Counted from the stretch's first letter, positions 1-8,016 are shown. The stretch is 32,785 nucleotides of DNA from JALYLC01 sp035696365 (GCA_035696365.1 DASRQS010000070.1:1-32785), one strand, 5' to 3'. Numbers and translations are program-made. The notes: generated from the sequence alone by a model not told the origin.

Positions 1-508
1 ACTTCAGGTCACGGCGCCAGTCGAACTTCTCGACCGCGCGGATCAGGCCCAGGATGCCCTCCTGGATCAGATCCAGGAAGCCCAGCCCCTGACCGCGATA
101 GTTCTTCGCGATCGACACGACCAGACGCAGGTTCGACTCGATCATCCGGCGCTTGGCGCGCGGATCGCCGGCCTCGACGCGCTTGGCCAGCTGGATCTCC
201 TCGACCTTGGTCAGCAGCGGGTAGCGGCCTACCTCCTGCAGGAACAGCTGGAGCGAGTCCGTCGTGCCCTCGATCACGAGCCTCTGGGGTGCCGCGACCT
301 TCTCCTCGACCACCGCCGGGGTCTCGATGATCTCGATTCCCTGCGACTCGAGCTCGCGGTACAGCTCCTCGATCTGCTCGACCTCGATCTCGAGCTCGGC
401 CAGCACTTCCACGATCTCGCCCGTCGACAGTGACCCGCGTTCGAGGCCAGCCTCGATCAGGCGCTGCAACTCGGACAGCTCTTTGAGTTCCTGCTGCTCC
501 AGGATCAT
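1..508 (-). CDS. RNA polymerase sigma-70 factor, primary (RpoD-like), 3' end cut off by window
   Basis: Directs core RNA polymerase to promoters. The first 169 codons are present; the gene runs off the left edge. An acidic, Glu/Leu-rich N-terminal segment of about 65 residues (region 1.1-like) is followed by region 1.2 (DSLQLFLQEVGRYPLLTK, about residues 78-95) and the start of region 2 (RRMIESNLRLVVSIAKNYRG, then GFLDLIQEGILGLIRAVEKF), the core-binding signature of sigma-70. ATG at 508 was chosen because GGAGGAGG at 521-528 lies 12 nt upstream. Regions 2.3-4 are outside the window, so group 1 versus group 2 cannot be settled; the N-terminal domain favours the housekeeping factor. A second, complete sigma-70 gene lies at 7015-8016 and shares the region 2 signature but not this N-terminus. 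Transcribed divergently from the hydrolase-hisS-aspS run. Confidence 0.93.
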   Translation of the reverse strand, partial: MILEQQELKELSELQRLIEAGLERGSLSTGEIVEVLAELEIEVEQIEELYRELESQGIEIIETPAVVEEKVAAPQRLVIEGTTDSLQLFLQEVGRYPLLTKVEEIQLAKRVEAGDPRAKRRMIESNLRLVVSIAKNYRGQGLGFLDLIQEGILGLIRAVEKFDWRRDLK

Positions 509-633
509 CCCGCGCCCCGACCTCCTCCGCGGCCCGCAAGGGCCGACCGATCTCGACTGTCGTTACACTCTCTCGCTCGCGGACCGCTCGTGATGCGGCC
601 CGTTCCCCGTGTCCTCGCATCAAGGAGCCGACG
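509..633. promoter_or_regulatory. Divergent intergenic region between sigma factor and hydrolase-hisS-aspS run
   Basis: This 125-nt spacer must hold promoters for both directions. Visible: GGAGGAGG (521-528, minus strand), the ribosome site of the sigma gene; TACACT at 564-569 (plus), a possible -10 box without a clear -35; and AAGGAG at 622-627 (plus), a good ribosome site for the hydrolase gene. Only the ribosome sites are convincing. Confidence 0.4.
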
Positions 634-1269
634 ATCGCCCCCCGAGCCCTCCAGCTCCCCGTCGGCCCATACCAGGCCAACTGTTACCTGGTGTGCCGCC
701 TGGACGAGTCTGCCTGCCTGATCGTTGATCCAGGCGCCGAACCCTCCCTGATCCTCTCCGTCATCGAGGAGCGAAAGCTCGAACCGATCGCAGTACTTGT
801 CACGCACGGCCACATCGACCACGTCGGCGCACTGGCCGCCGTGGCCCGCTCCACAGGTGCGCCAGTATACAGCAGCCGCCGGGAGTCGCCGTGGCTGCAG
901 GAGCTCGACGCGAGCGACTACCCCGGCTACGACGACGCGGAGCCGCATGAGCCGGACGTGCTCCTGGACGGTGGCGAGCGGCTGCAACTGGGCCCCTATG
1001 CGATCGACGTGCGCTTCGTCCCTGGCCACTCGCCGGGCAGCCTGGCCTTTGGGATAGATGGCGCCCTGTACTCCGGCGACGTGCTCTTCCAGGGCTCGGT
1101 GGGCCGCACCGACCTGCGTGAAGGCGACTGGCCGACGCTGCAGGCCAGCATCGCCTCCCTGCTCGACGAGTTCCCTCCCGAGACCTCGGTGCTGAGCGGG
1201 CACGGGGACCCGACGTCGCTGGGCGCCGAGCGCGCGACCAATCCCTTTCTCGAGGAGCTGCGCCGGTGA
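634..1269 (+). CDS. MBL-fold metal-dependent hydrolase (glyoxalase II-like), non-canonical start
   Basis: Cytosolic metallo-beta-lactamase-fold hydrolase, probably a hydroxyacylglutathione-hydrolase-like thioesterase; the substrate cannot be read from sequence. Metal ligands are visible: THGHIDHVG (HxHxDH), PGHSPGS, the SGD Asp and the late SGHG His. Usual size (about 210 aa). The start is odd. The first GTG in frame is at 691, but that removes the conserved first strand LPVGPYQANCYLV, which is encoded upstream in the same frame. No ATG, GTG, TTG or CTG occurs in this frame between 541 and 687. AAGGAG at 622-627 points to ATC at 634 (6-nt spacing) or ACG at 631 (3-nt) as the start. The stop overlaps the hisS start (GTGA), so the two are translationally coupled, an arrangement I would expect for a gene of this type. 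Confidence 0.85.
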   Translation: MAPRALQLPVGPYQANCYLVCRLDESACLIVDPGAEPSLILSVIEERKLEPIAVLVTHGHIDHVGALAAVARSTGAPVYSSRRESPWLQELDASDYPGYDDAEPHEPDVLLDGGERLQLGPYAIDVRFVPGHSPGSLAFGIDGALYSGDVLFQGSVGRTDLREGDWPTLQASIASLLDEFPPETSVLSGHGDPTSLGAERATNPFLEELRR

Positions 1270-2525
1270 GCGAGCCCGTGCGCGCACCCGTCGCCACCAT
1301 CGACTGGCTGCCCCCGCGCGTCGCACTGCGTCAGCGCGTGATCGAGAGCGCCGTGCGCGTCTTCGAGCGCGCCGGCTACGGCCAGGTCGTGACGCCCACG
1401 TTCGAGGAGACGGCGTTGTTCGCACGCACCGCGGGCGACGCCTCCGACATCGTCAGCAAGGAGATGTACTCCTTCAAGGATCGGGGCGAGCGTGAGCTGA
1501 CGCTCCGGCCCGAGGGCACCGCCCCCGTGGTGCGCGCCTACCTCGAGCACGGCCTGGCGCGCGAGCCACAGCCCGTGAAGCTCTGGTACACGGCGCCGAT
1601 GTTCCGCTACGCGCGCGCTCAGCGCGGTCGCTATCGCGAGCACTGGCAGTTCGGTGTCGAGGCGCTCGGATCGGACGACCCGGCGGTCGATGCCGAGGTG
1701 ATCGCCCTCCAGGCGGCCTGGTTCGCGGAGCTCGGACTGCTCGACGGCTTCGTGCTCGAGCTCAACTCGATCGGCGACGCCGCCTGCCGTCCGGCCTACC
1801 GCGCGCTGCTCGTGGAGTACCTCGAGCGCTACCGCAGCGAGCTCTCGCCGGACTCCCAGGTGCGCCTCGACCTCAATCCGCTGCGCATCTTCGACTCCAA
1901 GGACGAGCGCGATCAGGAGATCGTCCGCGGTGCGCCGCTGATCACCGATCACCTGTGTGCCGCCTGCGCTGAGCACTTCGCGGGCGTGCGCGCCTTCCTG
2001 GACGCGCGCGGGATCGCTTACGTGGTCACGCCGGGCATGGTGCGCGGGCTCGACTACTACGAGCGCACCGCCTGGGAGTGGGTGATCCCGGGCGGCGGCG
2101 CGCAGGCCGGTACGATCTCGGGCGGAGGCCGCTACGACGGCCTCGCCGAGCAGATCGGGGGCAGCCGCGTGCCGGGCGTGGGCTTCGGCTGCGGCACCGA
2201 GCGCGTGGTGCTCGCGCTCGAGGACCTGGGCGTGGCACCGCCGTCGCCCCGGGTGGACTGGTTCGCCGCCTGCGAGGACGACGCCGCCCGGCCGCAGCTG
2301 CATGCGCTGCTCGAGCAGGCCCGCGCGCGCGGTGTCTTCTGCCAGGCCGACCTCGCAGGCCGCAGCCTGAAGGGCCAGCTGCGGCGCGGCGAGCGGCTGC
2401 GAGCGAGGATCGTCACCGTCTGCCGCGCGGGCGACGGCGAGCGTGGCATCGTCAGGCACGGGAACGCCGAGATCGCCTTCGGCGATCTGGTCGACTACAT
2501 CGAGCGGAGCGTGCGGAACGCGTGA
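1266..2525 (+). CDS. hisS: Histidyl-tRNA synthetase
   Basis: Charges tRNA-His with histidine in the cytosol. 419 aa, the usual bacterial length. Class II motifs are in order: TPTFEETALF (about 43-52), LRPEGTAPVVRAYLEHGL (about 80-97), motif 2 RYARAQRGRYREHWQFG (about 116-132), the histidine-specific loop VRGLDYYERTAWEW (about 258-271) and motif 3 GFGCGTERVVLAL (about 302-314). The C-terminal 95 residues are the anticodon-binding domain. GTG start, overlapping the hydrolase stop by 4 nt; its own stop overlaps the aspS GTG start by 4 nt. The hisS-aspS pairing is common in bacteria. Nothing appears degraded. Confidence 0.97.
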   Translation: MSEPVRAPVATIDWLPPRVALRQRVIESAVRVFERAGYGQVVTPTFEETALFARTAGDASDIVSKEMYSFKDRGERELTLRPEGTAPVVRAYLEHGLAREPQPVKLWYTAPMFRYARAQRGRYREHWQFGVEALGSDDPAVDAEVIALQAAWFAELGLLDGFVLELNSIGDAACRPAYRALLVEYLERYRSELSPDSQVRLDLNPLRIFDSKDERDQEIVRGAPLITDHLCAACAEHFAGVRAFLDARGIAYVVTPGMVRGLDYYERTAWEWVIPGGGAQAGTISGGGRYDGLAEQIGGSRVPGVGFGCGTERVVLALEDLGVAPPSPRVDWFAACEDDAARPQLHALLEQARARGVFCQADLAGRSLKGQLRRGERLRARIVTVCRAGDGERGIVRHGNAEIAFGDLVDYIERSVRNA

Positions 2526-4297
2526 GCGCCTACAGGGACATGCTGTGCGGGGAGCCGCGAGCGGATCACGCGGGGCGCGAGCTGACGCTCTCGGGCTGGG
2601 TCGGCGGGCGGCGCGATCACGGCGGCCTGATCTTCATCGACCTGCGCGACCGCACCGGCATCGTGCAGCTCGTGATGGATCCCGAGCGCTCCCCGGAGGC
2701 GCACGCAATCGCCCACGCGCTGCGGCTCGAGTGCGTCGTGCGCGCGCGCGGGCAACTGGTGCCGCGCAGCGAGGCCACGCGCAACGACCAGCTGCCGACC
2801 GGCGCCGTCGAGCTGGCGGTCGGCGTGCTCGAGCTGCTGTCCTCGAGCGAGGTGCTGCCCTTCCAGCTCGACGACGAGAACGTCGACGAGGCGCTGCGCA
2901 TCCGCCATCGCTACCTGGACCTGCGCAGGCCGAGAATGCAGGAATTGCAGGGCATTCGCACGCGCGCGGTGCGCTCGATCCGCCGCTTCCTGGATGAGCG
3001 CGGTTTCCTCGACCTGGAAACGCCCACGATGACGCGCGCGACGCCCGAGGGCGCGCGCGACTTCGTGATCCCCTTCCGCCTCGAGCCGGGCACCTTCTAC
3101 GCGCTGCCCCAGAGCCCGCAGCTCTACAAGCAGCTGCTGATGTGCGGCGGCTTCGACCGCTACTACCAGATCGCCCATTGCTGGCGGGACGAGTCGCAGC
3201 GCGCCGACCGCGCGCTGGAGTTCACGCAGCTCGATCTCGAGATGAGCTTCGTCGAGCAGGAGGACGTGCTCGGGCTGACCGAGCAGCTGATGGCCGAGGT
3301 CTGGCGCGACGCCGGACACGAGCTGGAGCTTCCGTTCCCGCGCCTGCCCCACGGCGAGGCGCTCGCCCGGTATGGCACCGACAAGCCCGACCTGCGCTAC
3401 GGGCTCGAGATCGGCGACGTGAGTGAGCAGGTGGCGGGATCGGAGTTCGGCGTCTTCTCGGGCGCCGTCGCCGCGGGCGGCGTGGTGCGCTGCCTGAGCG
3501 TTCCGGGCGCCGCCGAGGCGCTCTCGCGCAAGGACTACGACGAGCTCGCGGAATTTGCGAAGGAGTGGGGCGGGAAGGGGCTCGCGTATCTGATCTTCGA
3601 GGCCGACGGGAGCGTGCGCTCGCCGATCGCCAAGTTCCTGAGCGAGCCGGAGATCGCGGCCATCCGCGAGGCCTCGGGCGCCGAGCCGGGCTCCGTGGCC
3701 TTCATCGCGGCCGACGCCCGGCCCGTAGTCGAGCGCGTACTCGGCGCGTTGCGCCCGCAGCTCGCGCGCCGCTTCGATCTGATCCCGGCCGGCCAGTGGA
3801 AGTTCCTGTTCGTCGTCGACTTCCCGCTCTTCAAGCAGACGGAGGACGGCACCGGCTGGACGGCGGAGCACCATCCGTTCACTGCGCCCAAGCGCGAGCA
3901 CGAGGAGCTGCTCGAGAGCGATCCGGGAGCCGTCCTGTCCGAGTCGTACGACATGGTGCTGAACGGCCTCGAGATGGCCTCGGGGTCGATCCGCATCAAC
4001 CGCGCCGAGCTGCAGACGCGCGTGCTGGACGTGATCGGCATCGCTCCCGAGGAGGCCGAGGAGCGCTTCGGCTTCCTGCTGCGCGCGCTGCGCTTCGGCG
4101 CCCCGCCGCACGGCGGCATCGCCCCCGGCATCGACCGCATCGCGATGCAGCTCGGTGACACGGACAACCTGCGCGAGGTGGTCGCCTTCCCGAAGCTCGG
4201 CGGAGGCGCGGACCCCCTCACGGGCGCTCCGGCGCCGCTGCCGCACGAGCAGCTCGCGGAGCTGGGCCTCGCGGTGGTTCGCAAGCCCAGCTCGTAA
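2522..4297 (+). CDS. aspS: Aspartyl-tRNA synthetase, probably non-discriminating (Asp/Asn)
   Basis: Class IIb synthetase that charges tRNA-Asp. 591 aa, typical of the bacterial type with a GAD insertion. Order: N-terminal OB-fold anticodon domain (GWVGGRRDHGGLIFIDLRDR), linker, motif 1 (FLDLETPTMTRATPEGARDF), LPQSPQLYKQLLM, motif 2 (CWRDESQRADRALEFTQLD), GAD insertion (about 270-400), motif 3 (GGIAPGIDRIAMQL). Position RRDHGG carries His; in Pseudomonas aeruginosa AspRS the equivalent His31 relaxes anticodon recognition so that tRNA-Asn is also charged, whereas discriminating enzymes such as E. coli have Leu. I infer a non-discriminating enzyme that would need GatCAB, which is not in the window. 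GTG start at 2522 overlaps the hisS stop; the open frame continues upstream through hisS but that part is not coding. Confidence 0.97.
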   Translation: MSAYRDMLCGEPRADHAGRELTLSGWVGGRRDHGGLIFIDLRDRTGIVQLVMDPERSPEAHAIAHALRLECVVRARGQLVPRSEATRNDQLPTGAVELAVGVLELLSSSEVLPFQLDDENVDEALRIRHRYLDLRRPRMQELQGIRTRAVRSIRRFLDERGFLDLETPTMTRATPEGARDFVIPFRLEPGTFYALPQSPQLYKQLLMCGGFDRYYQIAHCWRDESQRADRALEFTQLDLEMSFVEQEDVLGLTEQLMAEVWRDAGHELELPFPRLPHGEALARYGTDKPDLRYGLEIGDVSEQVAGSEFGVFSGAVAAGGVVRCLSVPGAAEALSRKDYDELAEFAKEWGGKGLAYLIFEADGSVRSPIAKFLSEPEIAAIREASGAEPGSVAFIAADARPVVERVLGALRPQLARRFDLIPAGQWKFLFVVDFPLFKQTEDGTGWTAEHHPFTAPKREHEELLESDPGAVLSESYDMVLNGLEMASGSIRINRAELQTRVLDVIGIAPEEAEERFGFLLRALRFGAPPHGGIAPGIDRIAMQLGDTDNLREVVAFPKLGGGADPLTGAPAPLPHEQLAELGLAVVRKPSS

Positions 4298-4304
4298 CTG
4301 GTCG

Positions 4305-4310
4305 TAAGCT
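4305..4310 (+). promoter_or_regulatory. -10 box TAAGCT for leaderless cysteine desulfurase mRNA
   Basis: TAAGCT fits TANNNT and ends 6 nt before the GTG at 4317. There is no Shine-Dalgarno in between, so transcription would start at or next to the start codon. The same layout occurs before several genes here (18010, 22802, 24499, 24544, 29163, 31329). Confidence 0.5.
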
Positions 4311-4316
4311 CCCGGC

Positions 4317-5459
4317 GTGCGCATCTACGCCGATCACGCGGCCACCACGCCCGTCTCCGACGAGGCCTGGGAGGCCATGCAGCCGTTCCTGCGAGAGCTC
4401 TTCGGCAACGCCTCGGAGCCGCACTGGGCCGGGCGCGAGGCCAAGCGGGGGTTGGACGCCGCGCGCGCCCGCGCGGCCGAGGCGCTCGGGGTCGCGAGCG
4501 CGGACGTCGTGTTCACGGGGGGAGCGTCGGAGGCCGACAACATCGCCATCCTCGGCCGCGCGACGGCAGGCAGCGGCCGCATTGTCACGACGCCACTCGA
4601 GCACCCGGCCGTGAGCGGTGCAGTGGACGCGCTGGAGCGCAACGGCTGCGAGGTCGTGACCCTGGCCGTGAACGCCGACGGGCGCGTGCCCGTGGAGGCT
4701 CTCGACGAGGCCATCGAGCCCGGCGACCTCGTCTGCAGCCTGATCTGGGCGAGCAACCTGACCGGCGTGATCCAGCCCGTGGCCGAGGCGGCTGCGATCT
4801 GCGCCGAGCGCGGAGTGCCGCTGCACCTGGACGCGGTGCAGGCGTGTCCTGCGCTCGAGGTCGACATCGGCACGCTGCCCGGCTTCGTGACCGCCGCCGT
4901 GGCCGGTCACAAGCTCGGAGGCCCCAAGGGTGCGGGTCTGCTGTGCGGGCGCGGGCTCGCGACACTGCGCCCGGTGCTGTTCGGCGGCGGGCAGGAGCGC
5001 GCGCTGCGACCCGGGACCGAGAGCGTGGCGCAGGCTGCAGGGCTGGCGGCGGCGCTCGCGGCCGCGCGCGCCGACAGCGGGCGCTACGGGCGCTACCGCG
5101 CCGTGCGCGATTGTTACGAGGTCTCACTCGCGGCGGGCGTCACGGGCGTGACCTTCGTCGGCGAGCGCGCCGAGCGCACGCCCGGGCATTCGCTGGCGCT
5201 GATCGAGGGCGTGCACGGCCACGCGCTCGTCGCGCTGCTCGACGAGCAGGGCATCGCCGCGGCCGCCGGGCCGGCCTGTGCGAGCGCCGAGGCCAGCGCG
5301 AGCCCTGCCCTCACGGCCATGGGCATCTCGCCGGCCGAGGCGCTGGGCGCGCTCAGGCTCAGCTTCGGCGCGCTCAGCGAAGCCGGGGACGGCGTGGCCG
5401 CCGCCGAGGCCGTAGAGCGCTCTGCTGCTGCCCTGCGTCGCGCGAGTGCGGCCGTCTGA
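4317..5459 (+). CDS. Cysteine desulfurase (NifS/IscS family)
   Basis: PLP enzyme that takes sulfur from L-cysteine as an enzyme-bound persulfide and releases alanine. 380 aa, normal length. The N-terminus IYADHAATTPVSDEAWEAM is the family signature; GGASEADNIAI and HLDAVQA belong to the PLP pocket; the PLP Lys is K199 in AGHKLGGPKGAG. The active-site Cys is C321 in GPACASAEASASPAL, a variant of the usual GSACSS loop; its long loop is of the IscS (class I) kind. It overlaps by 1 nt the next gene, an IscU-MnmA fusion, so its sulfur is very likely passed to tRNA thiolation and to Fe-S assembly on the fused scaffold. GTG start, no ribosome site, -10 box 6 nt upstream: probably a leaderless mRNA start inside the larger run. 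Confidence 0.95.
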   Translation: MRIYADHAATTPVSDEAWEAMQPFLRELFGNASEPHWAGREAKRGLDAARARAAEALGVASADVVFTGGASEADNIAILGRATAGSGRIVTTPLEHPAVSGAVDALERNGCEVVTLAVNADGRVPVEALDEAIEPGDLVCSLIWASNLTGVIQPVAEAAAICAERGVPLHLDAVQACPALEVDIGTLPGFVTAAVAGHKLGGPKGAGLLCGRGLATLRPVLFGGGQERALRPGTESVAQAAGLAAALAAARADSGRYGRYRAVRDCYEVSLAAGVTGVTFVGERAERTPGHSLALIEGVHGHALVALLDEQGIAAAAGPACASAEASASPALTAMGISPAEALGALRLSFGALSEAGDGVAAAEAVERSAAALRRASAAV

Positions 5460-6883
5460 TGCTGCGCCTGCGCGATCTCGAGTTCGCCGGCCGGGTGCCC
5501 GAGCCGGACGGCGAGGGCTTCGCAGGCGGAAGCGCGTGCGGCGACCGCGTGCGCATCACGCTGGCGCTCGGCGCCGGCGGTACCATCGCGGCCGCGCGCT
5601 TCGGCGCAGCGGCCTGCGCGCACGCCACCGCCGCGGCGGCCTGGGCCTGCCGGCGCAGTGAGGGACGCGCCTTCCTCGAGGCCGCGCGCGCGTCATTGGC
5701 CGAATGCACGACGGAGCTGGGACTGCACGGACGCGCGCAGGACTGCGCCGGCGTCGCGCTGGATGCGCTGCATGCCGCCCTCGGCGACGCCGCCGAGCGG
5801 GCGCTCGCGCTGCCGCGGGCCGACGGCCGCGTCGCGGTCGCGATGTCGGGGGGCGTGGACTCCGCGGTCGCCCTGCTGCGCGAGCGCGCGGGGGGCGGCG
5901 AGGTCGTGGGGCTCACGCTGCGGCTCTGGATCGACGATCGCGCGCCGGACGCCGAGCGCGCCTGCTGTTCCCCGGCGGCGGTGCTGCGAGCTCGCGAGAG
6001 CTGCCACGCGCTCGGGCTGCCGCACATCACCCTGGACGGGCGCGAGGCCTTCCGCCGCGCCGTCGTGGAGCCGTTCGTCGAGGGCTACGCGCGCGGCGAG
6101 ACCCCGAATCCCTGCACGACCTGCAACGGCTCCTACCGCCTGGCGGCGCTCGTGGACGTCGCAGAGCGCCTGGGAGCGCAGAAGGTGGCCACAGGCCACT
6201 ATGCGCGCCTGGTCGAGCGCGACGGGCGCACGCTCGTGGGCCGCGGCGCCGACGAATCCAAGGATCAGTCGTACATGCTCGCCCGCGTGCCCCCGGAGGT
6301 GCTCGGGCGCCTGCGGCTTCCGCTGGGCGACGCCACCAAGGCTGCGGTGCGCGCCGAGGCGGCCGAGGCCGGCCTGGCCGCGGCCACCGCGCGCGAGAGC
6401 CAGGACGTCTGCTTCCTTGGCGGCGGCGCGCTCGACGACTTCCTGGCGCGCGAGGGCGTAGAGATGCGCGCGGGCAGCATTCGAGACGAGGCCGGCCACG
6501 AGCTCGGCCGTCACGCAGGCTCTGCCGCCTACACGCCGGGCCAGCGCAAGGGCCTGGGCCTCACGGCCGCCACGCCGCTCTACGTGCTGCGCTCGGACGC
6601 GGCGCGCAACGAGCTCGTGGTCGGCCCGAGGAGCCGGCTTGCCTGCACGCGGGTCCTGCTGCGCGAGGCGCGCTTGGACGAGGGCGCCACCCACGTGCAG
6701 GCCAAGTTGCGCGCTCGCTCGCCCAGCGTGGCCGCGGGCGTCGAATGGGGCCCGGACGGGCTTCGCCTGCTGCTGGAGGAACCCGTCTACGGAGTGGCCG
6801 CGGGGCAGACCGCGGTGCTCTACGACGAGGGCGGATGCGTGGTCGGATCGGGTGTCATCGAGCCCGTCGTCATGCGCCCCTAG
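5459..6883 (+). CDS. mnmA: IscU-like scaffold fused to tRNA-specific 2-thiouridylase MnmA
   Basis: 474 aa; MnmA alone is about 360-380. Residues 1-118 are an IscU/NifU N-terminal domain: SACGD (C27, D29), AAACAHA (C53) and QDCAGVALDALHAAL (C96). The three cysteines are spaced 26 and 43 apart, exactly as C37, C63 and C106 of E. coli IscU. Residues 124 to the end are MnmA, which activates and thiolates U34 of tRNA-Lys/Glu/Gln: PP-loop AMSGGVDSAVALL (130-135), ETPNPCTTCN (C219, C222), GHYARL, KDQSYML, SQDVCFLG (C318), then the C-terminal tRNA-binding barrel (YTPGQRKGLGL). C219/C222/C318 match the positions (D99/C102/C199 in E. coli) implicated in catalysis and Fe-S binding, here all Cys. ATG at 5459 overlaps the desulfurase stop (TGATG). 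The fusion makes desulfurase to scaffold to thiolase a physical chain. Confidence 0.93.
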   Translation: MLRLRDLEFAGRVPEPDGEGFAGGSACGDRVRITLALGAGGTIAAARFGAAACAHATAAAAWACRRSEGRAFLEAARASLAECTTELGLHGRAQDCAGVALDALHAALGDAAERALALPRADGRVAVAMSGGVDSAVALLRERAGGGEVVGLTLRLWIDDRAPDAERACCSPAAVLRARESCHALGLPHITLDGREAFRRAVVEPFVEGYARGETPNPCTTCNGSYRLAALVDVAERLGAQKVATGHYARLVERDGRTLVGRGADESKDQSYMLARVPPEVLGRLRLPLGDATKAAVRAEAAEAGLAAATARESQDVCFLGGGALDDFLAREGVEMRAGSIRDEAGHELGRHAGSAAYTPGQRKGLGLTAATPLYVLRSDAARNELVVGPRSRLACTRVLLREARLDEGATHVQAKLRARSPSVAAGVEWGPDGLRLLLEEPVYGVAAGQTAVLYDEGGCVVGSGVIEPVVMRP

Positions 6884-6927
6884 TCCGCGTCTTAGTCGCA
6901 TCTCCGCAATCCGTCAAGGGGAAATCC

Positions 6928-6955
6928 TCAAGTTTCGGTTGTCTCCAGCCGATGA
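6928..6955 (+). promoter_or_regulatory. Sigma-28 (FliA)-like promoter upstream of sigma-PilZ pair
   Basis: TCAAGTTT (6928-6935), 12 nt, GCCGATGA (6948-6955). The textbook flagellar sigma-28 consensus is TAAAGTTT-N11-GCCGATAA, so 14 of 16 positions match with one extra spacer base. Transcription would begin near 6962, leaving a leader of about 50 nt with a GGAG ribosome site before ATG 7015. A second sigma-28-like -10 lies ahead of fliW at the window's right edge. Confidence 0.5.
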
Positions 6956-7014
6956 GGAGGGCACGCAGCGCCGTACGGCGCACCGTCATTCCCCGGGCAG
7001 GAGAAGACAGAGAC

Positions 7015-8016
7015 ATGGCCGTTCCCGTAGAGCAACTGATTGATGAAGAGCCCGTCGTCGCGACTCCGCACCTGCGGCTGGTGGCCGACGAGGACGAGAT
7101 CGTCGTCGACGAGGCGCCCAAGACTGCGCTCGCGCTGCTCGACGAGCCGGATGCCGAGGCCGAGTACGACGAGGAGGAGCGGGGTGGCCCCGCCGTCGAC
7201 GTGCTCCGCACCTACGTGCGCCAGATCGGCAACGGCGCGCTGCTCAACGCCAAGCAGGAGCGCGAGCTCGCCCGCCTCAAGGATCTGGGCGACGAGGCCG
7301 CCAAACGGCGCCTGATCGAGTGCAACCTGCGCCTCGTGATCTCGATCGCAAAGGTCTACGCGCCCTCCGGCCTGCCGCTGCTCGACCTCATCCAGGAAGG
7401 CAACCTCGGCCTCATCCGTGCAGTCGAGAAGTTCGACTACACCAAGGGCTTCAAGCTCTCGACCTACGCGACCTGGTGGATCCGCCAGTCCATGTCGCGC
7501 GCCATCGCCGACCAGGGCCGCACCATCCGCCTTCCCGTGCACGTCGTGGACATGGTCAAGCGCCTGCACCGCACCAATCGGTCGCTCACGCAGGAGCTCG
7601 GTCGAGACGCCACCGTCGAGGAGCTCGCCGATGCCATGGAGCTGCCGCGCACGCGCATCGTCCAGCTGATGCTGCTGCAGGAGGATCCCGTCTCGCTGGA
7701 GACGCCCGTGGGCGACGGCGACTCGCAGTTCTCGGACATGCTCGAGGACAAGAATTCGGCCCAGCCTCACGACGAGGTCGCGGGCGAGCTCGGCGCCGGC
7801 GATCTGCAGGGTGCGCTCGATGCGCTCCCCGATCGCATGGGCAGCGTGCTGGCACTGCGCTACGGCCTGGACGGCGAGGGCGCTCGCACGCTCGAGCACG
7901 TCGGCGAGGCCCTCGGCGTGACCCGCGAGCGCGTGCGCCAGATCGAGGCCCGCGCGCTGCGCGAGCTCGCCCAGCGCAACCCGCACCTCCGCCTCCAGCT
8001 CGAGAGCTCCGTGTGA
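7015..8016 (+). CDS. RNA polymerase sigma-70 factor (RpoD-like, group 1/2), complete
   Basis: 333 aa. After an acidic N-terminal 60 residues come region 1.2 (VDVLRTYVRQIGNGALLNAK), region 2.1-2.2 (NLRLVISIAKVYAP, LLDLIQEGNLGLIRAVEKF), the -10-reading helix 2.3-2.4 (YTKGFKLSTYATWWIRQSMS), region 3 (RLPVHVVDMVKRLHR) and region 4 (ALRYGLDGEGARTLEHVGEA, LGVTRERVRQIEARALRELA). All regions are present, unlike sigma-28, ECF or sigma-54 factors. Together with the sigma gene at 1-508 the organism has at least two such factors; this one lacks the region 1.1-like head, so I infer an alternative group 2 factor. ATG 7015 is preferred to in-frame ATG 6952 because the latter sits inside the putative -10 box and 7015 has a GGAG about 11 nt upstream. 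It overlaps the PilZ gene by 4 nt. Confidence 0.95.
   Translation: MAVPVEQLIDEEPVVATPHLRLVADEDEIVVDEAPKTALALLDEPDAEAEYDEEERGGPAVDVLRTYVRQIGNGALLNAKQERELARLKDLGDEAAKRRLIECNLRLVISIAKVYAPSGLPLLDLIQEGNLGLIRAVEKFDYTKGFKLSTYATWWIRQSMSRAIADQGRTIRLPVHVVDMVKRLHRTNRSLTQELGRDATVEELADAMELPRTRIVQLMLLQEDPVSLETPVGDGDSQFSDMLEDKNSAQPHDEVAGELGAGDLQGALDALPDRMGSVLALRYGLDGEGARTLEHVGEALGVTRERVRQIEARALRELAQRNPHLRLQLESSV

Noticed and set aside
996..2459. 487-codon open frame antisense to hisS
   Set aside because: Composition is Arg/Ala/His-rich without recognisable domains; the opposite strand encodes a complete histidyl-tRNA synthetase. Typical GC-rich shadow.
2495..4324. 609-codon open frame antisense to aspS
   Set aside because: Shadow of a well-conserved gene; no ribosome site, no family motif.
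6952..7014. Upstream in-frame ATG at 6952 for the sigma factor
   Set aside because: It would add 21 Arg-rich residues, and it falls within the putative -10 box; ATG 7015 has a ribosome site.
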